From positions 1 to 38,158 of the IMG/VR virus record IMGVR_UViG_3300037540_000245: DNA of 38,158 bases; one strand, written 5' to 3'. The notes under the pieces are model-generated. The model was given only the letters and a program-made list of their open reading frames with translations. It had not been told where the DNA came from and did not search any database. This document shows, piece by piece, positions 6,066 through 14,035 of this stretch (its first letter is position 1; each line of letters starts with the position of its first letter). This DNA is from a virus. Position numbers and translations under genes: made by a program.

Positions 6066-7046
6066 TTACTGCTTGATTACTTGTGGAATTGTTTCCCCTG
6101 AAACTCCCCTTTTTTCAAAGTAATTACTGCTATGAGTTGTAGGAAATTCCTGTTGTGCTTTTCTAGCATCAGCTTGTTCTTTAGTTATTACATTGATCAC
6201 TGTTCCATGCTGTATTGTACCAGCATATAGTGGACTCATATCAGTAAAGGTTAACTGAAGATTCACAGAAGCAGGAACATGATTTATATATGGAGAATTC
6301 CATGTAGGCTGAACTGCTGTTAAGACACATGTAGGATAGTTGATGAATTTTACAGGAAGGGTGTTAACTGACCACATAAAAGGAAATTCTATATTTATGT
6401 CAGAAAGTAAATCAGGGGATGAGTACTTCATTAATTCCTGAATCGGTTTAATTAAAACATCTTCTGGATCACCACTACTTAAATTTTCATGAAATAAAAC
6501 AAACTCAAAAACAATCTGTCTTCGATCTGAATTTGAATAATATAAGGGAGTATCAACTTTTACATTTGGGATTCTTGATCCCGGAACTGCATTATATACA
6601 TCAAAAATAGCTTCTTCTACTGCTGTACCAACATTCTGTCCTTTTTTAGTGAATAAATTCTTAAATTTATCTGCAAGATTGCCCTTTTTCCCGAATACAT
6701 TAGTTAAAGCAATGCCTTCTGCTCCTAACTTAACAGCAGAACGTACTTTTTGAGCTAGTCTTGATGCTACAGATTCATATGCTTCCCAATGATGTACTAT
6801 ATTTTCGTTAAGAGTTAATGGAGCAAGAAAAAGAAATTCTGAATTCAAATCTACTGTAGCTATATCCCCTTGTGCTTTGGTGAATTGATCTGTTATTTTT
6901 TTGGGTTTCATTGAAATCCAAACACTACCGGATTCTTTTGTTCCTGCATTATTAGCCCAAGGAGTTAATCCTAAAGGTCTTTGATATATAATTTCCCCTT
7001 GGTTTTCTATATTTTTTCTTGTATTTTTTCCTTTCCTAGTAGCCAT
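6066..7046 (-). CDS. Baseplate tail-tube protein, gp48/gp54-like
   Basis: 326 residues, close to T4 gp54 (320) and gp48 (364). It follows the tape measure gene directly, the place of gene 48 in T4. The C-terminal third has the tube-domain features of this group: FPFMWSVNTLPVKFI, a PTW near a strand, and VNLQLTFTDMSPLY, the 'polarising' final beta strands. The N-terminus is basic and disordered. These proteins cap the baseplate hub and nucleate the gp19 tube. Whether it equals gp48 or gp54 cannot be decided by eye; the other may lie outside the window. Confidence 0.65.
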   Translation of the reverse strand: MATRKGKNTRKNIENQGEIIYQRPLGLTPWANNAGTKESGSVWISMKPKKITDQFTKAQGDIATVDLNSEFLFLAPLTLNENIVHHWEAYESVASRLAQKVRSAVKLGAEGIALTNVFGKKGNLADKFKNLFTKKGQNVGTAVEEAIFDVYNAVPGSRIPNVKVDTPLYYSNSDRRQIVFEFVLFHENLSSGDPEDVLIKPIQELMKYSSPDLLSDINIEFPFMWSVNTLPVKFINYPTCVLTAVQPTWNSPYINHVPASVNLQLTFTDMSPLYAGTIQHGTVINVITKEQADARKAQQEFPTTHSSNYFEKRGVSGETIPQVIKQ

Positions 7047-8765
7047 TTAATCAAAATCTCCACCATAATTTTTAACATCCATGATATAGTTGTCAAGTTC
7101 ATCTGGAATTTGTTGTGTGTCTACCCCCCCTCCACCACCTGCTGCTTGTTTTTGATTGCTAGCTATAGTTGTGACTGCATTTAAAGTACCTTCATTTGCC
7201 TTTGCTGCTTTTTCTGTTGCTTTTGTTCCTTCTTTTACAGAATCCTTTAATTCTTTATTTTCTTTTTGTTTAGCATCTATTCTTTTCTTTTCATATTCAT
7301 TAGCCATATCTAGTGGAGATTGAGCAGTTTTTTCAACAGCTTTCATTTCTTCTGCTTTTAAATCACCTATCATATCCAGTACACCACCCTTTCCTGGGAA
7401 CCACGGCAACCAATCTACTTTATCCATAATCCATTGTACAGCCGAATTCCAAAATCCAAGAAAAAAATTAACCACTCCTGCTATGATAGGTTGAATGGCT
7501 TGCATTAATGAAGTACCCCATTTATCAAATCTCCCTTTCAATCCTTCCATTACACCATTAAAGCCACCTTTGATTTTTTCCCAAAAAGTTCCTTCAGTAC
7601 CCATAAATCCTTCAATGAAATCCATTAAAGGAGCAAGAGGATTAAAATCTGCAAGAAAATCAAATGCAACATGTATCCATGCCATCATTTTATCAGCTAT
7701 ACCGTCTACTTCAACACCAAACATCCCTAATATTTTTTCTACAACCCATCCTATAAACATAACAGGAAGCTCTATAAAGCCCTCTAATGCTGCCCACAGT
7801 CCACCTTTAACTTTTTCGAATAGTGACCCTTCAGTTTCAGAAAAGCCCTTAATAAAGTCGATTATACCCATTAATATAGTGATAGGCCAACCTAACCACT
7901 TTAAACCAAATTTTAATCCTTGAAGTAGTCTCCCAAGTATTGGGACTCTTTTTAATATTTTCCAAAGTTTTGTAAACCATCCACTTATACCTTTATCACC
8001 AAAGAATTTAAGCATTCTTAATTTTAGAGATTTAAATATGCCTGTAAGTTTGAACCCCTTCCACATCATAACAAGTGACATTAATCTTGCTTTTAACCAT
8101 CCTGCAAACATTGCACCTGCAAGAAATAAAGCTAAACCAAGTGCTCCTAGTAATCCCCCTTTCTTTTTCTTATCATCATCCAAAAAACCTAATTTTACTT
8201 GCTTCATTTGCAAAGCATACATTTTACTAAGAGTACCTGTCATTTTTTTTGCCCATGCAGGAGACCTTTTGAAAAGGAATATAAACCCTCTTGCAAACCA
8301 TCCAAAAAATCCCTTCACAGAATCATATATAGACCCTAATATACCAAACCATTCAGATTCTTCACCAAATAATCCAAGAAAATGAGATTTTATTTGACCA
8401 AAAAGACTAGATAGATTCTCTTTTAATCCCTTGAAAAGTCCTACAGCAGCACTTTTTAAACCTGCACCTGCCTTGCCAAGTATACCACCTACAGATTGAG
8501 CTATACCCATAAATTTATTAGCTTGATTTTCTTTCTTCTTTATAAATTTACCATTTTCATCTCTTTCTCTTTCAACAAAAGCCCTTTGCTTCTTTTGGGT
8601 TTCTTCTGCCTGTTCTCCAACATCAAACCATTTGTCAATAGCTTCACGTTGTTTCTCATTCATATTCTTTGTTTGAGCAGGATTACCCATATAGACTTTC
8701 AGCATATTAACTGCTTCATCTACTGTTTTATTAAGTTTTTTTAATTCTGTATCAGTAGTTGCCAT
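7047..8765 (-). CDS. Tail tape measure protein (gp29-like)
   Basis: 572 residues, near T4 gp29 (590). Rich in Gly, Trp, Phe and Lys with long hydrophobic helices (GLLGALGLALFLAGAMFAGW; WPITILMGIIDFI), an N-terminal charged coiled-coil region and a low-complexity C-terminus with AAGGGGG. An internal repeat is visible: GFSETEGSLFEKVKGG and GFMGTEGTFWEKIKGG. Position between the tail-assembly chaperone with its frameshift and the baseplate tube gene is diagnostic. Its ATG overlaps the stop of the frameshift extension (TAATG). By the usual rule of about 0.15 nm per residue the tail would be near 85-90 nm. Confidence 0.85.
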   Translation of the reverse strand: MATTDTELKKLNKTVDEAVNMLKVYMGNPAQTKNMNEKQREAIDKWFDVGEQAEETQKKQRAFVERERDENGKFIKKKENQANKFMGIAQSVGGILGKAGAGLKSAAVGLFKGLKENLSSLFGQIKSHFLGLFGEESEWFGILGSIYDSVKGFFGWFARGFIFLFKRSPAWAKKMTGTLSKMYALQMKQVKLGFLDDDKKKKGGLLGALGLALFLAGAMFAGWLKARLMSLVMMWKGFKLTGIFKSLKLRMLKFFGDKGISGWFTKLWKILKRVPILGRLLQGLKFGLKWLGWPITILMGIIDFIKGFSETEGSLFEKVKGGLWAALEGFIELPVMFIGWVVEKILGMFGVEVDGIADKMMAWIHVAFDFLADFNPLAPLMDFIEGFMGTEGTFWEKIKGGFNGVMEGLKGRFDKWGTSLMQAIQPIIAGVVNFFLGFWNSAVQWIMDKVDWLPWFPGKGGVLDMIGDLKAEEMKAVEKTAQSPLDMANEYEKKRIDAKQKENKELKDSVKEGTKATEKAAKANEGTLNAVTTIASNQKQAAGGGGGVDTQQIPDELDNYIMDVKNYGGDFD

Positions 8766-8950
8766 TAGCTTTTTCCCTTACCTAGAGCTTTTGTTTCTTC
8801 TTCCATTTCTCTCATAAAGATATTTATGAAAATTTCTCTTTCAAAATCAGGCATTAAATTACTGTCTGAAAGTGAAATATTACATTTTCTGGCTAGTAAA
8901 TATTGTTGCTCTAAAATATTTTTTAGAGACCCCCACAGATTGATTATCCA
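8765..8950 (-). CDS. -1 frameshift extension of the tail-assembly chaperone
   Basis: A 61-codon frame open from the slippery site to the tape measure start, with no credible start codon or ribosome site of its own. It reads WIINLWGSLKNILEQQYLLA, then a polar helix, ending KALGKGKS. After a -1 slip at the T7 run at the end of the gp26-like gene, translation would join the first 250 residues to these 61, giving a fusion of about 311. This is the arrangement of the lambda G/GT and P2 E/E' tail chaperones, placed just before the tape measure gene. T4 has separate genes 26 and 51 here. Confidence 0.75.
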   Translation of the reverse strand, partial: WIINLWGSLKNILEQQYLLARKCNISLSDSNLMPDFEREIFINIFMREMEEETKALGKGKS

Positions 8951-9699
8951 AAAAAACTTTTTTGAATTGGTATTTCTTGAGTGTACTTATATTTGCAATG
9001 AACACACTCTACTTTGCTTTCTAACTTCCATCCAAACTCCATTTCATCAAGCTTGTCTTTAATTTTATCCATTTCCTGAATAGGTATTTGTTCTATAAAA
9101 TACATCCTATCCTTTATTGATATGTTTTCATCTAAACCATTCGGTGTTTCTATTTTATCTATTGCACATGCATGAAAAAGAACTTGAAACATATACCCCT
9201 GTTGTGAATCTGACATGGTTTTCTTAAAATAATGAGGTTTAATTTCTTCATGAATATCTTTTCTTTTCATATATCTTAGAGCAACTTTTATACTATTAGA
9301 TAACTCTAGAGTAGTATTTAATCCTGCATCTAATTTTGCAAGCTCAAGTTCATTTAAGTCTACTCTATTTAATGATTGAGAATCACATTCAGGACACTTT
9401 ATTTGAAATTCAATTATTTCACCTTTTGTCTTTTTTCTAATTTCAATTAGTAAGAATAATCTATCATAAATATACAACTCCATGATATCAAACCCTTCAG
9501 ACAAAACACTTGATGATATTAAATCATCAAGTGCCTGTTCTTGAACTACATAATTTGTCTCATTCTCATATGTGAGAAGCTTTTTTATCTGACCTGTTGA
9601 TACAGGCTTGAACTTAACTATTTGTTTACTTCCGGGTAACTCACACTCAAAATCATATACATTAACATAATCATAAAACTTAGGTTTTCCATCTGACAT
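8944..9699 (-). CDS. Tail-assembly chaperone / baseplate protein, gp26-like (T4 base plate family)
   Basis: 251 residues. The N-terminal part (ELPGSKQIVKFKPVSTGQIK) and a hydrophobic helix around 73-88 fit the T4 baseplate gp26 family. Two CxxC pairs, CPEC at 102-105 and CVHC at 232-235, probably bind one zinc. Long charged helices lie between. It follows the tube gene and precedes the tape measure gene. The last codons carry the slippery run (SFFG, stop). The start follows a run of GGGG within usual distance. Expected to work in the cytoplasm, coating the tape measure during tail assembly. Confidence 0.75.
   Translation of the reverse strand: MSDGKPKFYDYVNVYDFECELPGSKQIVKFKPVSTGQIKKLLTYENETNYVVQEQALDDLISSSVLSEGFDIMELYIYDRLFLLIEIRKKTKGEIIEFQIKCPECDSQSLNRVDLNELELAKLDAGLNTTLELSNSIKVALRYMKRKDIHEEIKPHYFKKTMSDSQQGYMFQVLFHACAIDKIETPNGLDENISIKDRMYFIEQIPIQEMDKIKDKLDEMEFGWKLESKVECVHCKYKYTQEIPIQKSFFG
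8950..8957 (-). other. Slippery sequence for -1 programmed frameshift
   Basis: On the minus strand G followed by seven T, then GGATAA: zero-frame codons are AGT TTT TTT GGA TAA. Slipping back one base keeps TTT TTT pairing and avoids the stop two codons later. P2 uses a similar T-run with G. Confidence 0.75.
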
Positions 9700-9728
9700 A
9701 TTTTACCCCCTTACACAGTTTAAAAATT

Positions 9729-10271
9729 TTATCCACCTGTTTCAGTGAATTCTAGTTCATGATAACTATATGTAAAAGTAACATCAAATGTTACTACTTC
9801 AGTAGATGAGTAGTCCATTGCCATTTGTGATACTTCTTTAGGCCATGCATCATGAAGGGTAAACTCAAGAATGACTTGTCCTTCATATCCAACCATTTGC
9901 AATCTTTGATCTGCCATAAAAACATTATGGGTAGAATAAAAATTGGTTTTAGGATCATGACATTTATTAGACCACGTTTCAAAAGTCTTCCTAATTTTAG
10001 CATCCAAGTCAACATTAAAAGTGACTACAACATCGGTGTATGTGTGCTTGCCAGGAAATTTCCAATCAAATCCTTGCCAATTCAAGGTTACTTCTTCAAG
10101 AGCAGTTGAAGGCATTTGAGCAGTTTTTACTAAATAAATAGCTTGTTGAGCATTTACATCTGCTGCTACTGCTACAGGCCATTGAGGTTGATAGTAAAAT
10201 AAACTTGTCTTTGCTCCATCTCCAAAATTTGCTTTGAAAGCTTCTATGTTAAAGGCTCTTACATCTGGCAT
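9729..10271 (-). CDS. Tail tube protein (gp19-like)
   Basis: 180 residues (T4 gp19 has 163). The order of features matches tube monomers: MPSTALEEVTLNWQG, then FPGKHTYTDVVVTFNVD, a WSNKCHDPKTN helix segment, GYEGQVILEFTLHDAWPKEV, and a final strand VVTFDVTFTYSYHEL. It lies downstream of the sheath, as in T4, and has its own late promoter at 10293-10300 and an AAGGAG site. It polymerises into the inner tube through which DNA passes. Confidence 0.9.
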   Translation of the reverse strand: MPDVRAFNIEAFKANFGDGAKTSLFYYQPQWPVAVAADVNAQQAIYLVKTAQMPSTALEEVTLNWQGFDWKFPGKHTYTDVVVTFNVDLDAKIRKTFETWSNKCHDPKTNFYSTHNVFMADQRLQMVGYEGQVILEFTLHDAWPKEVSQMAMDYSSTEVVTFDVTFTYSYHELEFTETGG

Positions 10272-10292
10272 TTTCTTATCTCCTTATTTCTC

Positions 10293-10300
10293 TATTTATA
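10293..10300 (-). promoter_or_regulatory. T4-type late promoter (TATAAATA) for tail tube
   Basis: TATAAATA on the minus strand, about 22 bases before the tail tube ATG and in intergenic DNA. This is the T4 late -10 element read by a gp55-type sigma factor. Confidence 0.75.
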
Positions 10301-10302
10301 CT

Positions 10303-10569
10303 TTACTTTTCGACCATACTCTGAAGGTCTTTTACTAATTCAGGAATTACTTTCTTTGCAACAAATCTTGCATCAGCAATTTTTGTCTTCAGTAATGATT
10401 CAAATTCTCTTTGAACTGATCTAACATCAATCTTTTCATTGGGTATATTGGAATATACTGCTTCTTGTAATTCCTCTACTGTCATATCATCTAAAACATT
10501 ATCTTTTAAATGATATCCTGCAAACACAAGCTTATATGGCCCCTCATCTAAAAACTTTTGTAATTTCAT
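10303..10569 (-). CDS. Leader-bearing small protein, class 1 (MKLQKFLDE)
   Basis: 88 residues. The first ten (MKLQKFLDEG) match the class 1 leader shared by six other genes here and end in L-D-E, a T4-type prohead-protease site. The rest is helical and charged, with no recognised domain. AAGGAG precedes the ATG. It sits between sheath and tube genes, where T4 has no gene. Inferred to be head-targeted and cleaved after Glu9. Confidence 0.65.
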   Translation of the reverse strand: MKLQKFLDEGPYKLVFAGYHLKDNVLDDMTVEELQEAVYSNIPNEKIDVRSVQREFESLLKTKIADARFVAKKVIPELVKDLQSMVEK

Positions 10570-10582
10570 TCCAATCTCTCCT

Positions 10583-10616
10583 TAAAAGGAAGGGAGCAAA
10601 CTACACTCCCCCCCTT
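10583..10616 (-). terminator. Terminator after tail sheath gene
   Basis: Arms 10606-10616 and 10586-10596 form an 11-bp stem with two G-U pairs around a 9-base loop, followed on the minus strand by TTTT. It lies 7 bases past the sheath stop and would limit read-through into the small gene downstream. Confidence 0.65.
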
Positions 10617-10622
10617 GTTAGC

Positions 10623-12434
10623 TTATTGTGGAGTAGTTGCAGCAACTAACTCTGTAAAACTTGCCCCTGTTTTGGTAGCAATAAGATTAAGAACAATAAA
10701 TTCTGCTGTTCTGGTAGGTTTAATATAAATATCACACCATAGCTCATTCCTATCAATTCTTTCAGGGGTATTGTTTCTTTCATCACACACAATTAAGTAA
10801 TCGAATATACCCCTTCTTGCTACCACATCTCTCAAGAAAGGATCAATCATATTGATGATAGCCAATCTTGTGAAAGTATCATTAGGTTCAAACAGGAAGT
10901 ATTTTAAAGCAGTACTTACTGATTTACCGATTATGATAAAAAGTCTTCTAACATTGATTCTGTTAAATGCTGAATTTTTATCAAGCATATTCTTTTGACC
11001 CCAAATGACTTTCCCTTGTCCTGGAAAACTCACAATTGGATTCATACCATTTTTATAAAGAATATCTCTTTCACCCTTAACAGGATTCCATGCAAGTTTT
11101 CTAATACTGCCTAGAATAGCTCTGTTCAATCCAGCAGGAGCAAACCAAGGTTCACTTACCTCATCCGTATTGGCATAAATTCCTGCAACATGACCAGAAG
11201 CAGGTATCCATCTATGTTTTGAATTCCATTTGTCATAGACATTCAACCAATTGGTATAGGTAGCAATATAGCTACTGTTTTCGTTCAGAGTATATGTATT
11301 ATGAGTACCTAACCTATAATCTCTGCAATCCGTAGCTTCATTGCCCTTATTATTAACCACTAAAGACTTTGGAACATCAAGAACTCCTACTGCATCTGCC
11401 CTACCTTCACAAATAGTTTGGATTGTTTGTTTAACAGTAGTAGATTTATTTGCATCAATGAAGATATTAACATCAATGTATTCAGGATCAGAATATAGCT
11501 CATAAGCTTCTATAATATCCCCATCAGCTACAGTATCCCCTTGACCTCTAACACCTCCACCTAAGTTTGTATAATTTTCCTGATATTTGTTTTTATAACT
11601 TTGATTCTTAAATGCTGCTGTAGTAGCAACTCTAATATATTGTGAATTGTCATTAACCCAATTTTCAACAAATATATTAACTCCTGAATCATCTATTGCA
11701 GTTGGGTCTGAACTTACAAGCATAGCTTCAACTACTTCATAAGGTACAGGATTGTTATTGATATTGGATTGTTTTGCAGCTTTTACGATAATTAAGAATT
11801 GTTTATCATCGGAAAATGCACTATCTACTTCTTGATCAATATCATCATATAGGGTAGCTGATATTCCAAGAGTTGCTGCTGCTGTTCCTGCCCTAACTCC
11901 ATTGTATGTGTCTCTACCGACAATGGCAATTTGAACATAATCCCCCCAATCACCCCTACTTTTTGCAATGAAAGCCATTTCAGAACCATTTTCAGGTCTT
12001 CCAACATCAAATGTGGTATCTTCATTTCCGAATTCATCAGGGTCTTGTGAATCTAAATCTGATAGTTGATATCCATTTCCTGAAGTATATTGGGTAAATG
12101 TTCCACCTGATGCTACTGTTCCATATGCCCCTGAAAAGGTAGCACTTGGAGCTAGAACTCTTGTACAATACAAATTATTACCATATTGAAGAAAACCTGC
12201 CCCTGCCATAATATCTTCATAGGATTGTCCATGATATTCATCGGCATTTGCTTCTTCAGGCAATCCAAAGACTTGAGTTAATTCATCAATATCATTAATT
12301 AACTGAACTTTTAATTCTGGCCCTTTCCAAGAGTCTCTTATAACTAATACACCTATTGAAGTAGCTACAGCAGGAATAGTAGTTGTTAAATCAATTTCGT
12401 TTACATCCACTAAAGGACTTAAATACATAGTCAT
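10623..12434 (-). CDS. Tail sheath protein (gp18-like)
   Basis: About 603 residues (T4 gp18 has 659). The C-terminal block is plainly homologous to gp18: AFNRINVRRLFIIIGKS, LFEPNDTFTRLAI, NNTPERIDRNELWCDIYI and LIATKTGASFTEL. The middle has WIPASGHVAGIYANTDEV and PWFAPAGLNRAIL, also gp18 signatures. The N-terminus (MYLSPLVDVNEIDLTTTIP) is the usual sheath start. Three ATGs lie close together (12440, 12434, 12428); AGGGGG is best spaced for the one at 12434. It forms the contractile sheath around the gp19 tube. A late promoter lies at 12493-12500. Confidence 0.95.
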   Translation of the reverse strand: MTMYLSPLVDVNEIDLTTTIPAVATSIGVLVIRDSWKGPELKVQLINDIDELTQVFGLPEEANADEYHGQSYEDIMAGAGFLQYGNNLYCTRVLAPSATFSGAYGTVASGGTFTQYTSGNGYQLSDLDSQDPDEFGNEDTTFDVGRPENGSEMAFIAKSRGDWGDYVQIAIVGRDTYNGVRAGTAAATLGISATLYDDIDQEVDSAFSDDKQFLIIVKAAKQSNINNNPVPYEVVEAMLVSSDPTAIDDSGVNIFVENWVNDNSQYIRVATTAAFKNQSYKNKYQENYTNLGGGVRGQGDTVADGDIIEAYELYSDPEYIDVNIFIDANKSTTVKQTIQTICEGRADAVGVLDVPKSLVVNNKGNEATDCRDYRLGTHNTYTLNENSSYIATYTNWLNVYDKWNSKHRWIPASGHVAGIYANTDEVSEPWFAPAGLNRAILGSIRKLAWNPVKGERDILYKNGMNPIVSFPGQGKVIWGQKNMLDKNSAFNRINVRRLFIIIGKSVSTALKYFLFEPNDTFTRLAIINMIDPFLRDVVARRGIFDYLIVCDERNNTPERIDRNELWCDIYIKPTRTAEFIVLNLIATKTGASFTELVAATTPQ

Positions 12435-12457
12435 AATCATTTCCCCCTAAAATTTTA

Positions 12458-12474
12458 TTCGGATAAAATCCGAA
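12458..12474 (-). promoter_or_regulatory. Hairpin in the sheath 5' untranslated region
   Basis: TTCGGAT and ATCCGAA pair perfectly across a 3-base loop. It lies between the late promoter and the sheath ribosome site. It may stabilise the message, or be the end of an upstream terminator, since weak T-rich sequence follows on the minus strand. Confidence 0.45.
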
Positions 12475-12492
12475 AGCTTTACTTTTCACTTA

Positions 12493-12500
12493 TATTTATA
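12493..12500 (-). promoter_or_regulatory. T4-type late promoter (TATAAATA) for tail sheath
   Basis: TATAAATA on the minus strand in the 107-base gap before the sheath gene; expected start near 12486, giving a leader of about 50 bases that contains the hairpin at 12458-12474. Confidence 0.7.
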
Positions 12501-12547
12501 AAAATTTTATAAAATAATCAGTTTTAAGGCCCATCATCTTAATTAGT

Positions 12548-13594
12548 CTAAAAATAAAATTCAATATTAGTTACTTCCCAACCTGCTATGAAATCACGTA
12601 AATCTATAGTGCCAATGTCCAATCCATTACTAAAATCTAAAGTAATTTCATCACCACTAACGTAACCAAGATCATTGGCAATAATATTATCTGAAGTATC
12701 TCTGATATAGTATCTCATATTAACTATTGAATATGTTATTCTCATCTTGGTTGGTCGAAATCCTGTTGCCCAACTACCAATTGGACGTAGAAAGACTGTC
12801 CAATCTCCACCTGGTTGATCATTGTCTCTATCATCTGACTCCCATTTTGATACATCCCAGTGTCCAAAATCATTATCAGGTTCATCAGGTTCCCAATTAG
12901 TATTATCAAAGATCGACTGCCAAGTAGGTGAAGTTGATGAACTTGAACTTGATACAGAACTTGAACTACTACTCAAACTAGAACTAGAACTAGATAATGA
13001 ACTGCTTGAAGATGAACTTGTAGAAGATGAAGATGAACTTGAGCTATATCCAAATATCGGATTATTCGTCCATCCTGTTTCTCTTATAAGAAAATAATCA
13101 TAATTAAAATTGACAGTACTTTCTAAAGTGATATCCCCTTCTCTTTGAGAAAAAGAAACTTCTCCTAATGTTGCTGGCCAAATATCTATAAATCTTAATT
13201 CTAAAACAGCATTTGCATAATTATCAGTAACAACTAATGCAGCATCTACCCCATATCTATGATGTTTTTCTGCTATCTTATCGAAATTATTATTAATATA
13301 TGCCATCCATTCAAATAATAATTTCCAGTTTTCTAATCGTGAGTCTACTACAAAGCTAACTAACCAAGGATCAAACTCAATTGGTTCCATTGAATGCCTT
13401 GTTTTGTTTCCCTGCCACCTTAATTCTTCTGTAGCAATCGAAAGAGAAGGAATAACAGCAGAAAAGATATTCATCACAAATGGATTATTGGCACTAATGG
13501 ATGTTTGCTCCGGTATCAATGGAAAGATCAACTGATAATTCGTAGGAGTTGCCTTATCCATATTGCTTAAATTAGATGAGTTGCAAGTTATCAT
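12548..13594 (-). CDS. Tail-tube-like domain with poly-serine linker and extra C-terminal domain
   Basis: 348 residues in three parts. Residues 15-172 resemble a gp19-type tube protein: a strand with LRWQGNKT, a WKLLFEWMAYINNNFDKI helix, a strand of Leu/Phe ending IDIWPATLGEVSF and a last strand STVNFNYDYFLI. Residues 184-222 are almost pure serine with a few Thr, Leu and Val. Residues 223-348 are a separate, Asp/Trp-rich, beta-looking domain (DNTNWEPDEPDNDFGHWD) of unknown kind. I read it as a tube or baseplate paralogue displaying a domain on a flexible tether. AAGG lies upstream of the ATG; the stop of the upstream gene overlaps it. Confidence 0.7.
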   Translation of the reverse strand: MITCNSSNLSNMDKATPTNYQLIFPLIPEQTSISANNPFVMNIFSAVIPSLSIATEELRWQGNKTRHSMEPIEFDPWLVSFVVDSRLENWKLLFEWMAYINNNFDKIAEKHHRYGVDAALVVTDNYANAVLELRFIDIWPATLGEVSFSQREGDITLESTVNFNYDYFLIRETGWTNNPIFGYSSSSSSSSTSSSSSSSLSSSSSSLSSSSSSVSSSSSSTSPTWQSIFDNTNWEPDEPDNDFGHWDVSKWESDDRDNDQPGGDWTVFLRPIGSWATGFRPTKMRITYSIVNMRYYIRDTSDNIIANDLGYVSGDEITLDFSNGLDIGTIDLRDFIAGWEVTNIEFYF

Positions 13595-14034
13595 TATTTC
13601 TTACCTTCTTTTTTTGCCCAATCAACTATTTGTTTGTGAATGTCATACCATCCTGCTAAACTTTTTTCTAATTTTTGACCTGAATCAGTGAATTTTACTG
13701 TTGCATATTTATCATATTTACTATCTTTGAGATTAAAAGCACCTGTCAACCTAGTCTTTAATATACCAAAAGATTTTCTTATTTTTTGTATTTGATCATC
13801 TGTTATTCCTGCATCATCTAATTTCCATTTTGAACTAGCATCAAATGTTGCTCTACTTAACTTTGATAATCTATAGAATTCTTCTACTACTTTTTTCCAT
13901 TCTTTTTCTGTCATATTCCAAGGTTCTTTTTGGGATATTTTCTTTACTTCAAAATCACCTTTAGCTATTAGTTGAAATATTTTTATTTCATGTGGTTTAA
14001 ATTTTGCTTCAGTTAGATAATTTTTAAGTCTCAT
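13594..14034 (-). CDS. Leader-bearing protein, class 1 (MRLKNYLTE)
   Basis: 146 residues from the ATG at 14034, which has AAGGGG upstream; an in-frame ATG at 14073 lies inside the previous gene. The leader MRLKNYLTEA ends in L-T-E followed by Ala, the closest here to the T4 internal-protein leader MKTYQEFIAEA. The body is helical and basic with a helix-turn-helix-like stretch (KFKPHEIKIFQLIAKGDFEV) and no known domain. Inferred capsid-targeted protein. Confidence 0.65.
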   Translation of the reverse strand: MRLKNYLTEAKFKPHEIKIFQLIAKGDFEVKKISQKEPWNMTEKEWKKVVEEFYRLSKLSRATFDASSKWKLDDAGITDDQIQKIRKSFGILKTRLTGAFNLKDSKYDKYATVKFTDSGQKLEKSLAGWYDIHKQIVDWAKKEGKK

Positions 14035-14035
14035 T

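Noticed and set aside
7495-7923. Long plus-strand open frame opposite the tape measure gene
   Set aside because: It is a shadow of a well-supported minus-strand gene; no ribosome site, and a Pro/Ser/Asn-rich composition typical of antisense frames.
12822-13097. Plus-strand open frame rich in Glu and Leu
   Set aside because: The composition is just the reverse complement of the poly-serine tract on the minus strand.
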